From Celeribacter halophilus (lineage in GTDB: Bacteria > Pseudomonadota > Alphaproteobacteria > Rhodobacterales > Rhodobacteraceae): a stretch of DNA of 64,000 nt. The notes under the pieces were generated by a model. It was not told where the DNA came from. It saw nothing but the letters and a program-made list of their open reading frames with translations, and made no database searches. Location of the stretch: contig NZ_FORY01000012.1 in assembly GCF_900114135.1 (NCBI RefSeq), positions 1 to 64,000 on the forward strand, given 5' to 3'. Position numbers and translations under genes: made by a program. Positions 32,887 to 41,829 of this stretch are shown piece after piece. Position 1 is the stretch's first letter. Every line of letters starts with the position of its first letter.

Positions 32887-34197
32887 ATGAATACGACTTT
32901 CCGCGCTCTTATGGGAGCGTGTGCACTCGGCGCACTTGCCACCGGTGCCACATCTGAAACCATCACCGTCGCGACTGTGAACAACGGCGACATGATCCGC
33001 ATGCAGGGTCTGATGGATGATTTTTATGCCAAACATCCGGATATCGAAGTCGAGTGGGTGACGCTTGAAGAAAACGTGTTGCGCCAGCGTGTGACGCAGG
33101 ATGTCGCCACCAAAGGCGGCCAGTTCGATGTTATGACCATCGGCACATACGAGGTTCCGATCTGGGGCGAGCGTGGCTGGCTGATGTCTTTGAACGACAT
33201 GCCCGAAAGCTATGATGTAGACGATCTGCTGCCCGCGATCCGCGATGGCCTGACCGTCGAAGGCGAGCTTTATGCCGCGCCGTTCTATGGTGAAAGCTCC
33301 ATGGTGATGTATCGCACCGATCTGATGGAAGCTGCCGGTCTTGAGATGCCCGACGCGCCGACGTGGTCCTTTATCAAGGAAGCCGCAGCGGCCATGACCG
33401 ATGAAGAAAATGAAATCTATGGCATCTGTCTGCGCGGCAAGGCGGGCTGGGGCGAGAACATGGCGTTCCTGACTGCCATGTCCAACTCCTACGGTGCGCG
33501 CTGGTTCGATATGGACTGGAAACCGCAGTTCGACAGCGAAGCATGGGCCAATACGCTCAATGACTATCTTGAGCTGATGAACAGTTACGGTCCTCCGGGC
33601 GCGTCCGGCAACGGGTTCAACGAAAACCTCGCTCTGTTCCAGACGGGCAAATGCGGCATGTGGATCGACGCGACTGTGGCGGCCTCTTTTGTGACCAACC
33701 CGAAAGACAGCTCCGTGGCCGACAAGGTCGGTTTCGCTCTGGCGCCTGACAACGGTCTTGGCCCGCGCGGCAACTGGCTCTGGGCATGGAACCTCGGTAT
33801 TCCGGCAGGCACGAAAAAAGTCGATGCGGCAAAAGCCTTTGTCGAATGGGCCACGTCGAAAGAATACACCGCGCTGGTTGCGGGCAAAGAAGGCTGGGCC
33901 AATGTTCCTCCGGGTACACGCAAGTCGCTTTACGAAAATCCTGAATATCAGGATGTGCCTTTCGCGAAGATGACGCTTGAGTCCATCCTTGCGGCGAATC
34001 CGAAGAAACCGACCGTGGACGAAGTGCCTTATGTCGGCGTCCAGTTCGTCGCGATCCCGGAATTCCAAGGTCTCGGCACCGCTGTCGGCCAGCAATTCTC
34101 TGCGGCTCTGGCCGGACAGATCAGCGCCGAGCAGGCATTGGAAAACGCTCAGAAACTCACCGAACGTGAGATGATGAAAGCCGGATACATCAAGTAA
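32887..34197 (+). CDS. smoE: Polyol ABC transporter substrate-binding protein
   Basis: 436 residues with a Sec signal (MNTTFRALMGACALGALATGATS) and a COG1653-type solute-binding fold (LYAAPFYGESSMVMYRTDLMEAAG near residue 123). Gene order binding protein-two permeases-ATPase-mannitol dehydrogenase matches the sorbitol/mannitol (smo) operon of Rhodobacter. It starts at ATG 32887 after GGGAGG. A terminator-like hairpin follows the gene. Confidence 0.88.
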   Translation: MNTTFRALMGACALGALATGATSETITVATVNNGDMIRMQGLMDDFYAKHPDIEVEWVTLEENVLRQRVTQDVATKGGQFDVMTIGTYEVPIWGERGWLMSLNDMPESYDVDDLLPAIRDGLTVEGELYAAPFYGESSMVMYRTDLMEAAGLEMPDAPTWSFIKEAAAAMTDEENEIYGICLRGKAGWGENMAFLTAMSNSYGARWFDMDWKPQFDSEAWANTLNDYLELMNSYGPPGASGNGFNENLALFQTGKCGMWIDATVAASFVTNPKDSSVADKVGFALAPDNGLGPRGNWLWAWNLGIPAGTKKVDAAKAFVEWATSKEYTALVAGKEGWANVPPGTRKSLYENPEYQDVPFAKMTLESILAANPKKPTVDEVPYVGVQFVAIPEFQGLGTAVGQQFSAALAGQISAEQALENAQKLTEREMMKAGYIK

Positions 34198-34208
34198 CCT
34201 CCCCACTG

Positions 34209-34244
34209 TGCGGGCCGGCCTCCAAAGTCCCGGCCCGCATTTTT
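34209..34244 (+). terminator. Intra-operon terminator/attenuator after smoE
   Basis: TGCGGGCCGG and CCGGCCCGCA form a perfect 10-bp stem around an 11-base loop, followed by TTTTT. It sits between the binding-protein stop (34197) and the first permease start (34268). A partial terminator here would leave the binding protein in excess over the membrane components, a common arrangement. Confidence 0.75.
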
Positions 34245-34267
34245 CACTCAGACCTCCGAGGCATATC

Positions 34268-35140
34268 ATGGCCACGAAACATTCCCGCATGAGCGCGCGT
34301 CTCATGATCTCCCCCGCTGTTCTTTTGCTGTTGGGGTGGATGCTTATCCCGCTGTCTATGACGCTCTATTTCTCTTTCCTGCGCTACAACCTTTTGATGC
34401 CGGGAATGGAGGAGTTCACAGGACTGACCAACTATCGCTACTTCCTGACCGATCCGGCGTTCTTCGCCGCGCTTTGGAACACGATTGCATTGGTGCTCGG
34501 TGTGCTGGCGGTGACGGTTGTCGGCGGTATCCTTCTGGCGCTTTTGCTCGACCAGCCATTCTTCGGGCAGGGCATTGTGCGTATTCTGGTCATTGCACCG
34601 TTTTTCGTCATGCCGACCGTATCCGCGCTGGTGTGGAAGAATATGTTCATGAATCCGGTGAACGGGTTGTTCGCCCATGCGGCCAAGGCACTCGGGTTGC
34701 AACCTTTTGACTTCCTGTCCTCGGCGCCGCTGGCCTCGATCATCGGGATTGTGAGCTGGCAATGGTTGCCCTTTGCGACGCTGATCCTGCTGACCGCCTT
34801 GCAGTCTCTCGATCAGGAGCAACTGGAAGCCTCCGAAATGGATGGTGCGCCTTGGATCAAGCGGTTCTGGTATATCATGTTGCCGCATCTGGCGCGTTCG
34901 ATCACCGTTGTGATCCTGATCCAGACGATTTTCCTTCTGTCGGTCTTTGCCGAAATTCTCGTGACCACAAATGGCGGTCCGGGCACGGCGTCGACCAATC
35001 TCACCTATCTCATCTATATGCAGTCGCTTCTGCAATTTGATGTCGGGGGAGGCTCCGCCGGTGGTGTCGTTGCCATCATTCTCGCCAATATTGTTGCGAT
35101 CTTCCTGATGCGGATGATCGGCAAGAACCTCGACGCGTAA
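34268..35140 (+). CDS. smoF: Polyol ABC transporter permease
   Basis: 290 residues from ATG 34268 (MATKHSRMSARLMISPAV); an earlier in-frame start would lie inside the terminator hairpin. Six hydrophobic segments and EAA loop EASEMDGAPWIKRFWYIMLPHLARS (about 200-225). It pairs with the next permease in the sugar-alcohol importer. Confidence 0.92.
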   Translation: MATKHSRMSARLMISPAVLLLLGWMLIPLSMTLYFSFLRYNLLMPGMEEFTGLTNYRYFLTDPAFFAALWNTIALVLGVLAVTVVGGILLALLLDQPFFGQGIVRILVIAPFFVMPTVSALVWKNMFMNPVNGLFAHAAKALGLQPFDFLSSAPLASIIGIVSWQWLPFATLILLTALQSLDQEQLEASEMDGAPWIKRFWYIMLPHLARSITVVILIQTIFLLSVFAEILVTTNGGPGTASTNLTYLIYMQSLLQFDVGGGSAGGVVAIILANIVAIFLMRMIGKNLDA

Positions 35141-35150
35141 GGAGGCGATC

Positions 35151-35981
35151 ATGGCACGTACTGTTACGACCCAACGCAAACTCGTCACGACGGTCTTTGC
35201 ATGGGCCATTGGTATCGCGATCTTTTTCCCGATCCTCTGGACCATCCTGACCTCGTTCAAATCCGAAGCTGTCGCGATTGCCGATCCGCCTGTCTGGTTC
35301 AACTTTGACTGGACGCTGGAAAACTATGCGACGGTGCAGGAGCGCTCGAACTACTTCCGGCACTTCATGAACTCGGTGATCATCTCGGTCGGCTCAACCG
35401 TTTTGGGGCTGATCATCGCGGTGCCCGCAGCATGGTCTATGGCCTTTGTGCCGTCCAAGCGCACCAAGGACATCCTGATGTGGATGCTCTCGACCAAGAT
35501 GCTGCCACCTGTCGGTGTTCTGGTCCCGATCTACCTTCTGTTCCGCAACCTTGGGTTGCTTGATACGCAGGTCGGTTTGATCATCGTTCTGACGCTGATC
35601 AACCTGCCGATCATCGTCTGGATGCTCTACACCTATTTCAAGGAAATCCCCGGTGAAATTCTTGAAGCCGCGCGGATGGACGGGGCAACGCTGCGCTCGG
35701 AGATCATCCATGTGCTGACGCCTATGGCGATTCCCGGCATGGCCTCCACGGTGCTTTTGAACATCATCCTTGCGTGGAACGAAGCGTTTTGGACGCTCAA
35801 TCTGACGGCGGCGAAATCCGCACCGCTCACAGCATTTATCGCCAGTTATTCAAGCCCCGAGGGCTTGTTCTACGCCAAACTGTCGGCCGCCTCGACCATG
35901 GCAATCGCGCCGATCCTGATCATGGGCTGGTTCAGCCAGAAACAACTTGTCCGGGGTCTGACCTTCGGCGCTGTCAAATAA
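35151..35981 (+). CDS. smoG: Polyol ABC transporter permease
   Basis: 276 residues with six membrane segments and EAA loop [26 protein letters not shown] (about 170-195), typical of MalG-type permeases. It starts at ATG 35151 after GGAGG and is followed ten bases later by the ATPase gene. Confidence 0.93.
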   Translation: MARTVTTQRKLVTTVFAWAIGIAIFFPILWTILTSFKSEAVAIADPPVWFNFDWTLENYATVQERSNYFRHFMNSVIISVGSTVLGLIIAVPAAWSMAFVPSKRTKDILMWMLSTKMLPPVGVLVPIYLLFRNLGLLDTQVGLIIVLTLINLPIIVWMLYTYFKEIPGEILEAARMDGATLRSEIIHVLTPMAIPGMASTVLLNIILAWNEAFWTLNLTAAKSAPLTAFIASYSSPEGLFYAKLSAASTMAIAPILIMGWFSQKQLVRGLTFGAVK

Positions 35982-35991
35982 AGGAGACATC

Positions 35992-36999
35992 ATGGGACGC
36001 ATCACACTTGATAAAGTGCGTAAGGCCTTCGGCGATGTCGAAGTCATTCCGCCTCTGGATCTGACCATCGAGGATGGGGAGTTTGTGGTCTTCGTCGGTC
36101 CGTCGGGCTGTGGGAAATCTACATTGCTACGGCTGATTGCGGGGCTGGAAGATGTCTCCGACGGCCAGATCCGCATCGACCGTCAGGACGCGACCAACCT
36201 GCCGCCAGCAAAACGCGGTCTGGCGATGGTTTTCCAGTCCTACGCCCTCTATCCGCATATGTCCGTGCGCAAGAACATCGCCTTTCCGATGAAAATGGCG
36301 GGTCTGTCGCAGGAAGAGCAGGAGCGCCGGATCGAGGCGGCCGCAAAGGCGTTGAACCTCACTGATTACCTTGACCGCAAACCCGGCCAGCTTTCGGGCG
36401 GCCAACGGCAGCGGGTGGCAATCGGGCGGGCCATTGTGCGCGAACCGGCCGCGTTCCTGTTCGACGAGCCTTTGTCGAATCTGGACGCCGCGCTGCGCGT
36501 CGGGATGCGGTTGGAGATTTCCGAACTGCACAAACGTCTTGCCACCACGATGGTCTATGTAACTCACGATCAGGTCGAGGCCATGACAATGGCTGACAAG
36601 ATCGTTGTGCTGCGCGCAGGGCATATCGAACAGGTCGGCTCGCCGCTGGAACTCTACAACACCCCCCGCAATGTCTTTGTGGCGGGCTTTATTGGGTCTC
36701 CGAAGATGAACCTGATCACAGGGCCGGAAGCGGAGAAACACGGGGCGACGACCATCGGCATCCGTCCCGAACACCTCGAAGTTTCGACCGGGAGCGGGGA
36801 GTGGAAAGGGGTGATCGGTGTGTCTGAACACCTTGGCTCCGATACGTTCTTCCATGTGAATATCGAGGGGTTCGGTGAGCCTCTGACCGTGCGGGCCTCT
36901 GGCGAAGTGTCTTTGACATACGGCGACACGATCTGGCTCACGCCCAACGCCTCCAACCTGCACCGCTTCGATGCAGAAGGGCTTCGGATCGCTGACTGA
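35992..36999 (+). CDS. smoK: Polyol ABC transporter ATPase
   Basis: 335 residues of the MalK/UgpC type: Walker [10 protein letters not shown] (about 36-44), signature [15 protein letters not shown], Walker [18 protein letters not shown]-loop [10 protein letters not shown] and a C-terminal OB-type regulatory region. It powers polyol import with the two permeases upstream. It starts after AAGGAG. Confidence 0.94.
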   Translation: MGRITLDKVRKAFGDVEVIPPLDLTIEDGEFVVFVGPSGCGKSTLLRLIAGLEDVSDGQIRIDRQDATNLPPAKRGLAMVFQSYALYPHMSVRKNIAFPMKMAGLSQEEQERRIEAAAKALNLTDYLDRKPGQLSGGQRQRVAIGRAIVREPAAFLFDEPLSNLDAALRVGMRLEISELHKRLATTMVYVTHDQVEAMTMADKIVVLRAGHIEQVGSPLELYNTPRNVFVAGFIGSPKMNLITGPEAEKHGATTIGIRPEHLEVSTGSGEWKGVIGVSEHLGSDTFFHVNIEGFGEPLTVRASGEVSLTYGDTIWLTPNASNLHRFDAEGLRIAD

Positions 37000-37028
37000 A
37001 GTCCACCACATGCATTGAGGAACATATC

Positions 37029-38492
37029 ATGAAGCTATCGAACGAGACCCTCAAGGACTTGCCGGAGACCGTCCTGCGCCCCGAATACGACCGGAGCAAA
37101 CTGACGCCGGGCATCGTGCATATCGGGCTTGGCAATTTCCACCGTGCGCATCAGTCGTGGTATTTGCACCGGCTGATGCAACAGGGTTTGGCGCAGGATT
37201 GGGCCATCATCGGTGCCGGCGTGCGCGCCTATGATGAGACCATGCGTCGGAAAATGGCGGCGCAGGACTATTTGACGACGCTCATTGAGCTGGACCCTGC
37301 CGGCTCAAAGGCCGAAGTGGTCGGCGCGATGATTGACTATGTTCCGGTCGAAGACGGCAACGGGGCACTGATCGAACGCATGGCACAGCCGGACATCCGG
37401 ATTGTCGCGCTCACCGTGACCGAAGGCGGCTACTATATCGATCCGGCGACCAAGGGCTTCGACGCTGCCCATCCGGATATTGTCCACGATGCTGCCAACC
37501 CTCAGCACCCGCGCACCGCGTTCGGGGCCATCGTGGCCGCGCTGAAACTGCGTCGGGATCGCGGGATCGGGCCGTTCACAGGGCAGTCGTGCGACAATCT
37601 TCTGGGCAATGGTCATGTGCTGCGTCAAACGGTGGTGTCTCTGGCGCGGCTGTCCGACCCCGAGCTTGCAGACTGGATCGAGACGCATTGCACTTTCCCC
37701 AACGCGATGGTCGATTGCATCGTGCCTGCGACCGGTCCGAAGGAGTTGGAGCTGGTCAAAGAGTTCGGCATTGAGGACATGGTGCCTGTCACTCACGAGA
37801 ATTTCCGGCAATGGGTGATCGAGGACAATTTCTGCGCAGGCCGTCCCGACTGGGACAAGGCGGGCGCGACATTTTCCGATAATGTCCATGCCTATGAGAC
37901 GATGAAAATTCGTATTCTCAATGGCGGGCATCAGGTGATCTCGGCGGCAGGGGATTTGTTGTCGGTGGAGACGATCTCCGGCTGCATGGCGCATCCGTTG
38001 ATTGCAGCGTTGTTCGAGAAGGTCGAGCGCGAAGAGATCATGCCGCATGTTGCGCCGGTGCCGGAGTTTACGCCGCAAACCTATGTGGCTCTGATCAAAA
38101 AGCGGTTCTCCAATCCAAAGATCGTCGACACGACGCGGCGCGTGGCCTTTGACGGGTCGTCGCGCCATCCGGGATTCCTTGTGCCTTCCATTCGGGCCGG
38201 TCTCGACCGCGGGATGGGGGTGGAAGGCCTCGCGCTCGTCTCTGCGATCTGGGCGCGTTATTGCCTCGGCGTGCGTGAGGATGGCAGCACCATCGAGCCG
38301 AATGACCCCTTCTGGTCGGATGTGACCGCGCTGGCCGCCAAAGCCAAGGATACGCCGGAGGTATGGCTGTCCATGCGTCACATCTATGGCGACCTTGGCG
38401 ATGATCCGCGGTTTGCAGACAGTTTCACACGCTGGCTGACGATGATCTATGACACAGGGCTGGAAGCTACGCTGGGCACTTACTTGGCCTGA
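37029..38492 (+). CDS. mtlK: Mannitol 2-dehydrogenase
   Basis: 487 residues of the long-chain polyol dehydrogenase family. N-terminal nucleotide-binding motif IVHIGLGNFHRAHQSWYL (about residues 29-46), TEGGYYID in the middle, and the catalytic KIRILNGGHQVISAAGD (about 295-311) with the family Lys, Asn and His. It oxidises D-mannitol, and often arabitol or sorbitol, to the ketose with NAD. It ends the polyol operon and converges with znuB, the two overlapping by 13 bases at their ends. Confidence 0.93.
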   Translation: MKLSNETLKDLPETVLRPEYDRSKLTPGIVHIGLGNFHRAHQSWYLHRLMQQGLAQDWAIIGAGVRAYDETMRRKMAAQDYLTTLIELDPAGSKAEVVGAMIDYVPVEDGNGALIERMAQPDIRIVALTVTEGGYYIDPATKGFDAAHPDIVHDAANPQHPRTAFGAIVAALKLRRDRGIGPFTGQSCDNLLGNGHVLRQTVVSLARLSDPELADWIETHCTFPNAMVDCIVPATGPKELELVKEFGIEDMVPVTHENFRQWVIEDNFCAGRPDWDKAGATFSDNVHAYETMKIRILNGGHQVISAAGDLLSVETISGCMAHPLIAALFEKVEREEIMPHVAPVPEFTPQTYVALIKKRFSNPKIVDTTRRVAFDGSSRHPGFLVPSIRAGLDRGMGVEGLALVSAIWARYCLGVREDGSTIEPNDPFWSDVTALAAKAKDTPEVWLSMRHIYGDLGDDPRFADSFTRWLTMIYDTGLEATLGTYLA

Positions 38493-39283
38493 CCGCGCAC
38501 CAGCCGGACCAGATTGGCAACCACAAAGAGCAGGGCCCCGACGCAGACAATCGTGGGCCCTGTTGGCGTGTCAAACGTGAAGGCGCTTTGGATGCCGCCC
38601 AGAATCGACAACATGCCGATCACCATTGCAATCACAGCCATGCGCTCCGGCGTGCGGGCAAAAGCGCGAGCGCTGGCCGCAGGGATCAGAAGCATGGCCG
38701 CAATCAACAGCGTGCCGACCACCTTGATCGCCACCGCAACCACAAGCGCCAATGCCAGAGACAGGATGATCTGTTCGCGTTTGGGTGAAATGCCGGAGGC
38801 ATAGGCCAGATCGGGGTTGAGCGTTGCGGTCAGCAGAGCGGACCACCGCCAGTATAGAAGTCCGACAACCATAAGCGCGCCGAGCCAGATCACCACAAGG
38901 TCGCTCCGTCCGACGGCCAGAATGTCTCCAAAGAGATAGGCCATCAGATCAACCCGCACACTGGGAACAAAAGAGACGGCCACGAGGCCAAAGGCCAGCG
39001 AACTGTGCGCCATGACGCCCAGCAGCGTATCCATCGCAAAGCCGCGCCCTGCAAGCGCGGAAACCGTCACGGCCATGATGAGCGCCACGGACAGAACGCC
39101 TGCGAAAATCGAGATGTTGAAGGTTAGAGCCAGGGCCACGCCCAACAGTGCTGCGTGGGCGGTGGCATCGCCGAAATAGGCCATGCGCCGCCAGACCACG
39201 AAACAGCCTAGAGGGGCCGCGGCGATCACCAGACCGAGTCCGGCCAGAACGGCGCGGACAATGAAATCATCCAGAAGGCTCAT
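38480..39283 (-). CDS. znuB: Zinc ABC transporter permease ZnuB
   Basis: 267 residues from ATG 39283 (MSLLDDFIVRAVLAG), which overlaps the znuC stop (ATGA). An ABC-3 type permease with eight or so membrane segments and GCFVVWRRMAYFGDATAHAALLGVAL near the N-terminus, characteristic of zinc/manganese permeases. It forms the zinc channel with ZnuC as its motor. Its end overlaps the end of mtlK. Confidence 0.94.
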   Translation of the reverse strand: MSLLDDFIVRAVLAGLGLVIAAAPLGCFVVWRRMAYFGDATAHAALLGVALALTFNISIFAGVLSVALIMAVTVSALAGRGFAMDTLLGVMAHSSLAFGLVAVSFVPSVRVDLMAYLFGDILAVGRSDLVVIWLGALMVVGLLYWRWSALLTATLNPDLAYASGISPKREQIILSLALALVVAVAIKVVGTLLIAAMLLIPAASARAFARTPERMAVIAMVIGMLSILGGIQSAFTFDTPTGPTIVCVGALLFVVANLVRLVRGQAK

Positions 39284-40026
39284 GCGTTTTCCTCGTACGA
39301 ATGATCGTGATCGCAACCGTCATGATCGTGATGGTGTTCGTGGCGGTAGAGCGCCAGTGCGCCATGCGTGCCTGTGCCAAAGAGCGCACGGTATTCCGGT
39401 GCGGAGGCCACATGCTCCGGCGCGCCGTGACAACAGACATGCCCGTTGAGGCAGATCACCCGATCGGATGCGGCCATGACAACGTGAAGTTCGTGCGAAA
39501 CCATCAACACGGCACAGCCTTTTTTGTGCCGCAGCGTTTCGATCTGGCTATAGAAATCGGCAGAGCCGGGCTGGTCGAGCCCCTGCGTGGCTTCGTCGAG
39601 AATAAGAAGGTCGGGCTCCATCAAGAGCGCACGCGCCAGAAGTACCCGCTGGAATTGTCCTCCGGAGAGGGAGGTCATTTGATGCTGACACAAATGACCT
39701 GCGCCGGCGTCTTCAAGCGCGGCATGGGCGGCGGCATCGCTCACCCGCTTCGGAAGTGACAGGAAACGCCGTACGGTCAGGGGCAGGGTCGGATCGATAT
39801 GCAGCTTTTGCGGCACATAGCCGATCTTGAGACCTTTTTGCCGAGTGACCTGACCGGTTTGCGGCGTCAAAGCGCCGATGATCACGCGCAATAGCGTCGA
39901 TTTCCCTGAACCGTTCGGCCCGACGATGGTGACGATTTCTCCGGTATCGATATGCAGCGAGACCTGATCGAGAACCTGCCGCCCGCCAAGGCTCAGGCTC
40001 ACGTTGTCTACGGAAACAAGGCTCAT
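39280..40026 (-). CDS. znuC: Zinc ABC transporter ATPase ZnuC
   Basis: 248 residues from ATG 40026 (MSLVSVDNVSL). Walker A GPNGSGKST (about 36-44), signature LSGGQFQRVLLARAL, Walker B LLILDEATQGLDQPG. The C-terminal tail is His-rich (HEHHHDHDGCDHDHSYEE), as often in zinc transport ATPases. Start and stop overlap zur and znuB by four bases each. Confidence 0.94.
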   Translation of the reverse strand: MSLVSVDNVSLSLGGRQVLDQVSLHIDTGEIVTIVGPNGSGKSTLLRVIIGALTPQTGQVTRQKGLKIGYVPQKLHIDPTLPLTVRRFLSLPKRVSDAAAHAALEDAGAGHLCQHQMTSLSGGQFQRVLLARALLMEPDLLILDEATQGLDQPGSADFYSQIETLRHKKGCAVLMVSHELHVVMAASDRVICLNGHVCCHGAPEHVASAPEYRALFGTGTHGALALYRHEHHHDHDGCDHDHSYEENA

Positions 40027-40511
40027 TTCGCGGCGTCCGTGATGCAATTCGGGCAGGTGCCCTCGGCCTCAAGCACGGCTTTGCTGATGTGAAACCCTGT
40101 GGTTTCCGCGATCTGGCTCAGAAGGCTGTGCGAAGGATCGGTTTCGGCCTCCGCTACCGCGTTGCAACTGGTGCAGATGAGGAAGGCGGGTGTGTGGATG
40201 TCACCGGGATGGGCGCAGGCGATGAAGGCGTTGAGCCGTTCGATCTTGTGCGCCAGCCCGTGTTTTGTCAGGAAGTCGAGCGCGCGATAGGCCACGGGTG
40301 GCTGGCTTCCGAACCCGTCCTTGGCCAGCCGCGCCAGCACATCATAGGCCCCGAGGGCGCGGTGTTCTTCGAGCAGGATTTCCAAAGTCCGTTTGCGCAC
40401 GGGTGTCAGTTGCAAACCGGCCTCGCGGCAGGAGCGGTCCGCTTCGGCAACAGCATCGGCGACACAATGGCTGTGATCGTGTTGGTGAAATCCGATCGGG
40501 TTGGGGTCCAT
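40023..40511 (-). CDS. zur: Zinc uptake regulator Zur (Fur family)
   Basis: 162 residues from ATG 40511 (MDPNPIGFHQHDHSHC), with GGAG upstream. Winged helix of the Fur family in the N-terminal half (TPVRKRTLEILLEEHRALGAYDVLARLAKDG) and the structural zinc CxxC pairs CTSCNAV and CPNC. It represses zinc uptake genes when zinc is plentiful. It is first in zur-znuC-znuB and faces znuA across the inverted repeat at 40571-40615. Confidence 0.94.
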   Translation of the reverse strand: MDPNPIGFHQHDHSHCVADAVAEADRSCREAGLQLTPVRKRTLEILLEEHRALGAYDVLARLAKDGFGSQPPVAYRALDFLTKHGLAHKIERLNAFIACAHPGDIHTPAFLICTSCNAVAEAETDPSHSLLSQIAETTGFHISKAVLEAEGTCPNCITDAAK

Positions 40512-40570
40512 GACAATTCTCCGTGCTGGCAAGACGTGCAGGGCATTGCCTGCGCGACAGGGGGTATTGA

Positions 40571-40615
40571 TATGTTATCACGTCTACTATATCAAGCCCG
40601 AGACGTGATAACATA
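40571..40615. promoter_or_regulatory. Zur operator between zur and znuA
   Basis: TATGTTATCACGTCT (40571-40585) and AGACGTGATAACATA (40601-40615) are perfect 15-base inverted copies, separated by exactly 15 bases. The motif with TGTTATC/GATAACA resembles Zur boxes. It lies between the divergent zur-znuCB and znuA transcription units, so each arm may serve one promoter. Confidence 0.8.
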
Positions 40616-40635
40616 ACACAAATTTCGAGGCTACA

Positions 40636-41745
40636 ATGACTCTACGTTCCTCCCTCCTTTTCGCGCCGCTGCTCGCCGGCGCGCATTTCGCACAGGTTGC
40701 ATCGGCACAGGCCGAGGTGCCCAATGTCGTGACCGATATGGCCCCGATCCAGTCGCTTGTCATGCAAGTGATGGGGGATCTCGGAACGCCTGATGTGTTG
40801 ATGCCGCAGGGCACGTCACCGCACGGCTATTCCCTGCGCCCGTCAGAGGCAAAGGCTGTGCAGGATGCGGATGTTGTGTTCTGGACCGGCCCGCAGATCG
40901 AGCCGTGGCTCGAAGACCTGATCGAAGAGATCGGTAAAAATACCCGCTCTGTGCCGCTGACCGAGGTTGAGGGTGCGATACTATTGGACGTTCGCGACGG
41001 GGCAACCTTTGAACGCCATGTGCATGATCACGATGAACATGGGCATGACGATCACGATGAGCATGAAGATCATGACGAACACGACCATGATGCTCACGAT
41101 CATGATGCGCATGAAGAGCAAGGTTATGATGACCACGATCACGAAGATGCCCACGAGGACCATGACGATCATGACCACGATGAGCATGAAGAGCACGCGC
41201 ATGACGACCATGATCATGACGACCATGATGGCGCGGACGGCCACGCTTGGCTGGACCCGATGAATGCACACGTTTGGCTGGGCGCGATTGCAGAAGAGCT
41301 TTCAGAGCTCGATGCTGATAACGCCGCGACCTATCGTGCCAACGCCGCAGCGGCGCAAGAGGCGCTGGATGAAAAAATCGCCGAAATCCGGACCGAACTT
41401 GCCCCGATTTCCGATATGAAATTCATCGTCTTCCACGATGCCTATCAGTATTTCGAGAACCGTTTCGGCCTGTCTGCGGCTGGGTCGATCTCTATCGGGG
41501 ATGCCTCGGCTCCGAGCCCTGCTCGGATCAAAGAGGTTCAGGACAAGGTGAAAGAGATCGACGTCGATTGCGTCTTTGCCGAGCCGCAGTTCAATGCAGG
41601 CCTTGTGAAGACTGTTCTTGATGGCACAGATGCTCGTTCCTTGGTGATTGATCCTCTGGGTGTGGCACTGACACCGGGAGCGGATTTTTATGCCGCGTTG
41701 ATGGATGAATTGGCGAATTCTTTCAAGGCATGCGTTGGCGAGTGA
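40636..41745 (+). CDS. znuA: Zinc ABC transporter binding protein ZnuA
   Basis: 369 residues with a signal peptide to about residue 24 and cluster A-I zinc-binding residues: His63 in SPHGY, His in DGHAWLDP near residue 203, and His in FHDAYQYF. Between them (about 128-197) is an exceptionally long loop almost entirely of His, Asp and Glu with 25 His. It delivers periplasmic zinc to ZnuB. Upstream is the inverted-repeat operator; downstream is a strong terminator. Confidence 0.95.
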   Translation: MTLRSSLLFAPLLAGAHFAQVASAQAEVPNVVTDMAPIQSLVMQVMGDLGTPDVLMPQGTSPHGYSLRPSEAKAVQDADVVFWTGPQIEPWLEDLIEEIGKNTRSVPLTEVEGAILLDVRDGATFERHVHDHDEHGHDDHDEHEDHDEHDHDAHDHDAHEEQGYDDHDHEDAHEDHDDHDHDEHEEHAHDDHDHDDHDGADGHAWLDPMNAHVWLGAIAEELSELDADNAATYRANAAAAQEALDEKIAEIRTELAPISDMKFIVFHDAYQYFENRFGLSAAGSISIGDASAPSPARIKEVQDKVKEIDVDCVFAEPQFNAGLVKTVLDGTDARSLVIDPLGVALTPGADFYAALMDELANSFKACVGE

Positions 41746-41772
41746 GCTGAAACTCTAAGTGATGGATGAAAA

Positions 41773-41806
41773 AAGGGCGCGAGGCGAGGTCTCGCGCCCT
41801 TGTTTG
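41773..41806 (+). terminator. znuA terminator
   Basis: AAGGGCGCGAG and CTCGCGCCCTT form an 11-bp perfect stem around a seven-base loop, followed by TGTTT. It lies 28 bases after the znuA stop. Confidence 0.85.
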
Positions 41807-41829
41807 TGCGGATGGGGGGCTTTACATCC

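Noticed and set aside
32737-34305. A 522-codon leftward frame over the polyol binding-protein gene
   Set aside because: Antisense to a well-supported gene with signal peptide, ribosome site and operon context.
41017-41226. Repetitive GAT/CAT tract that looks repeat-like at DNA level
   Set aside because: It is the coding sequence for the ZnuA His/Asp loop, not a CRISPR or satellite array: no spacers and no constant unit length.
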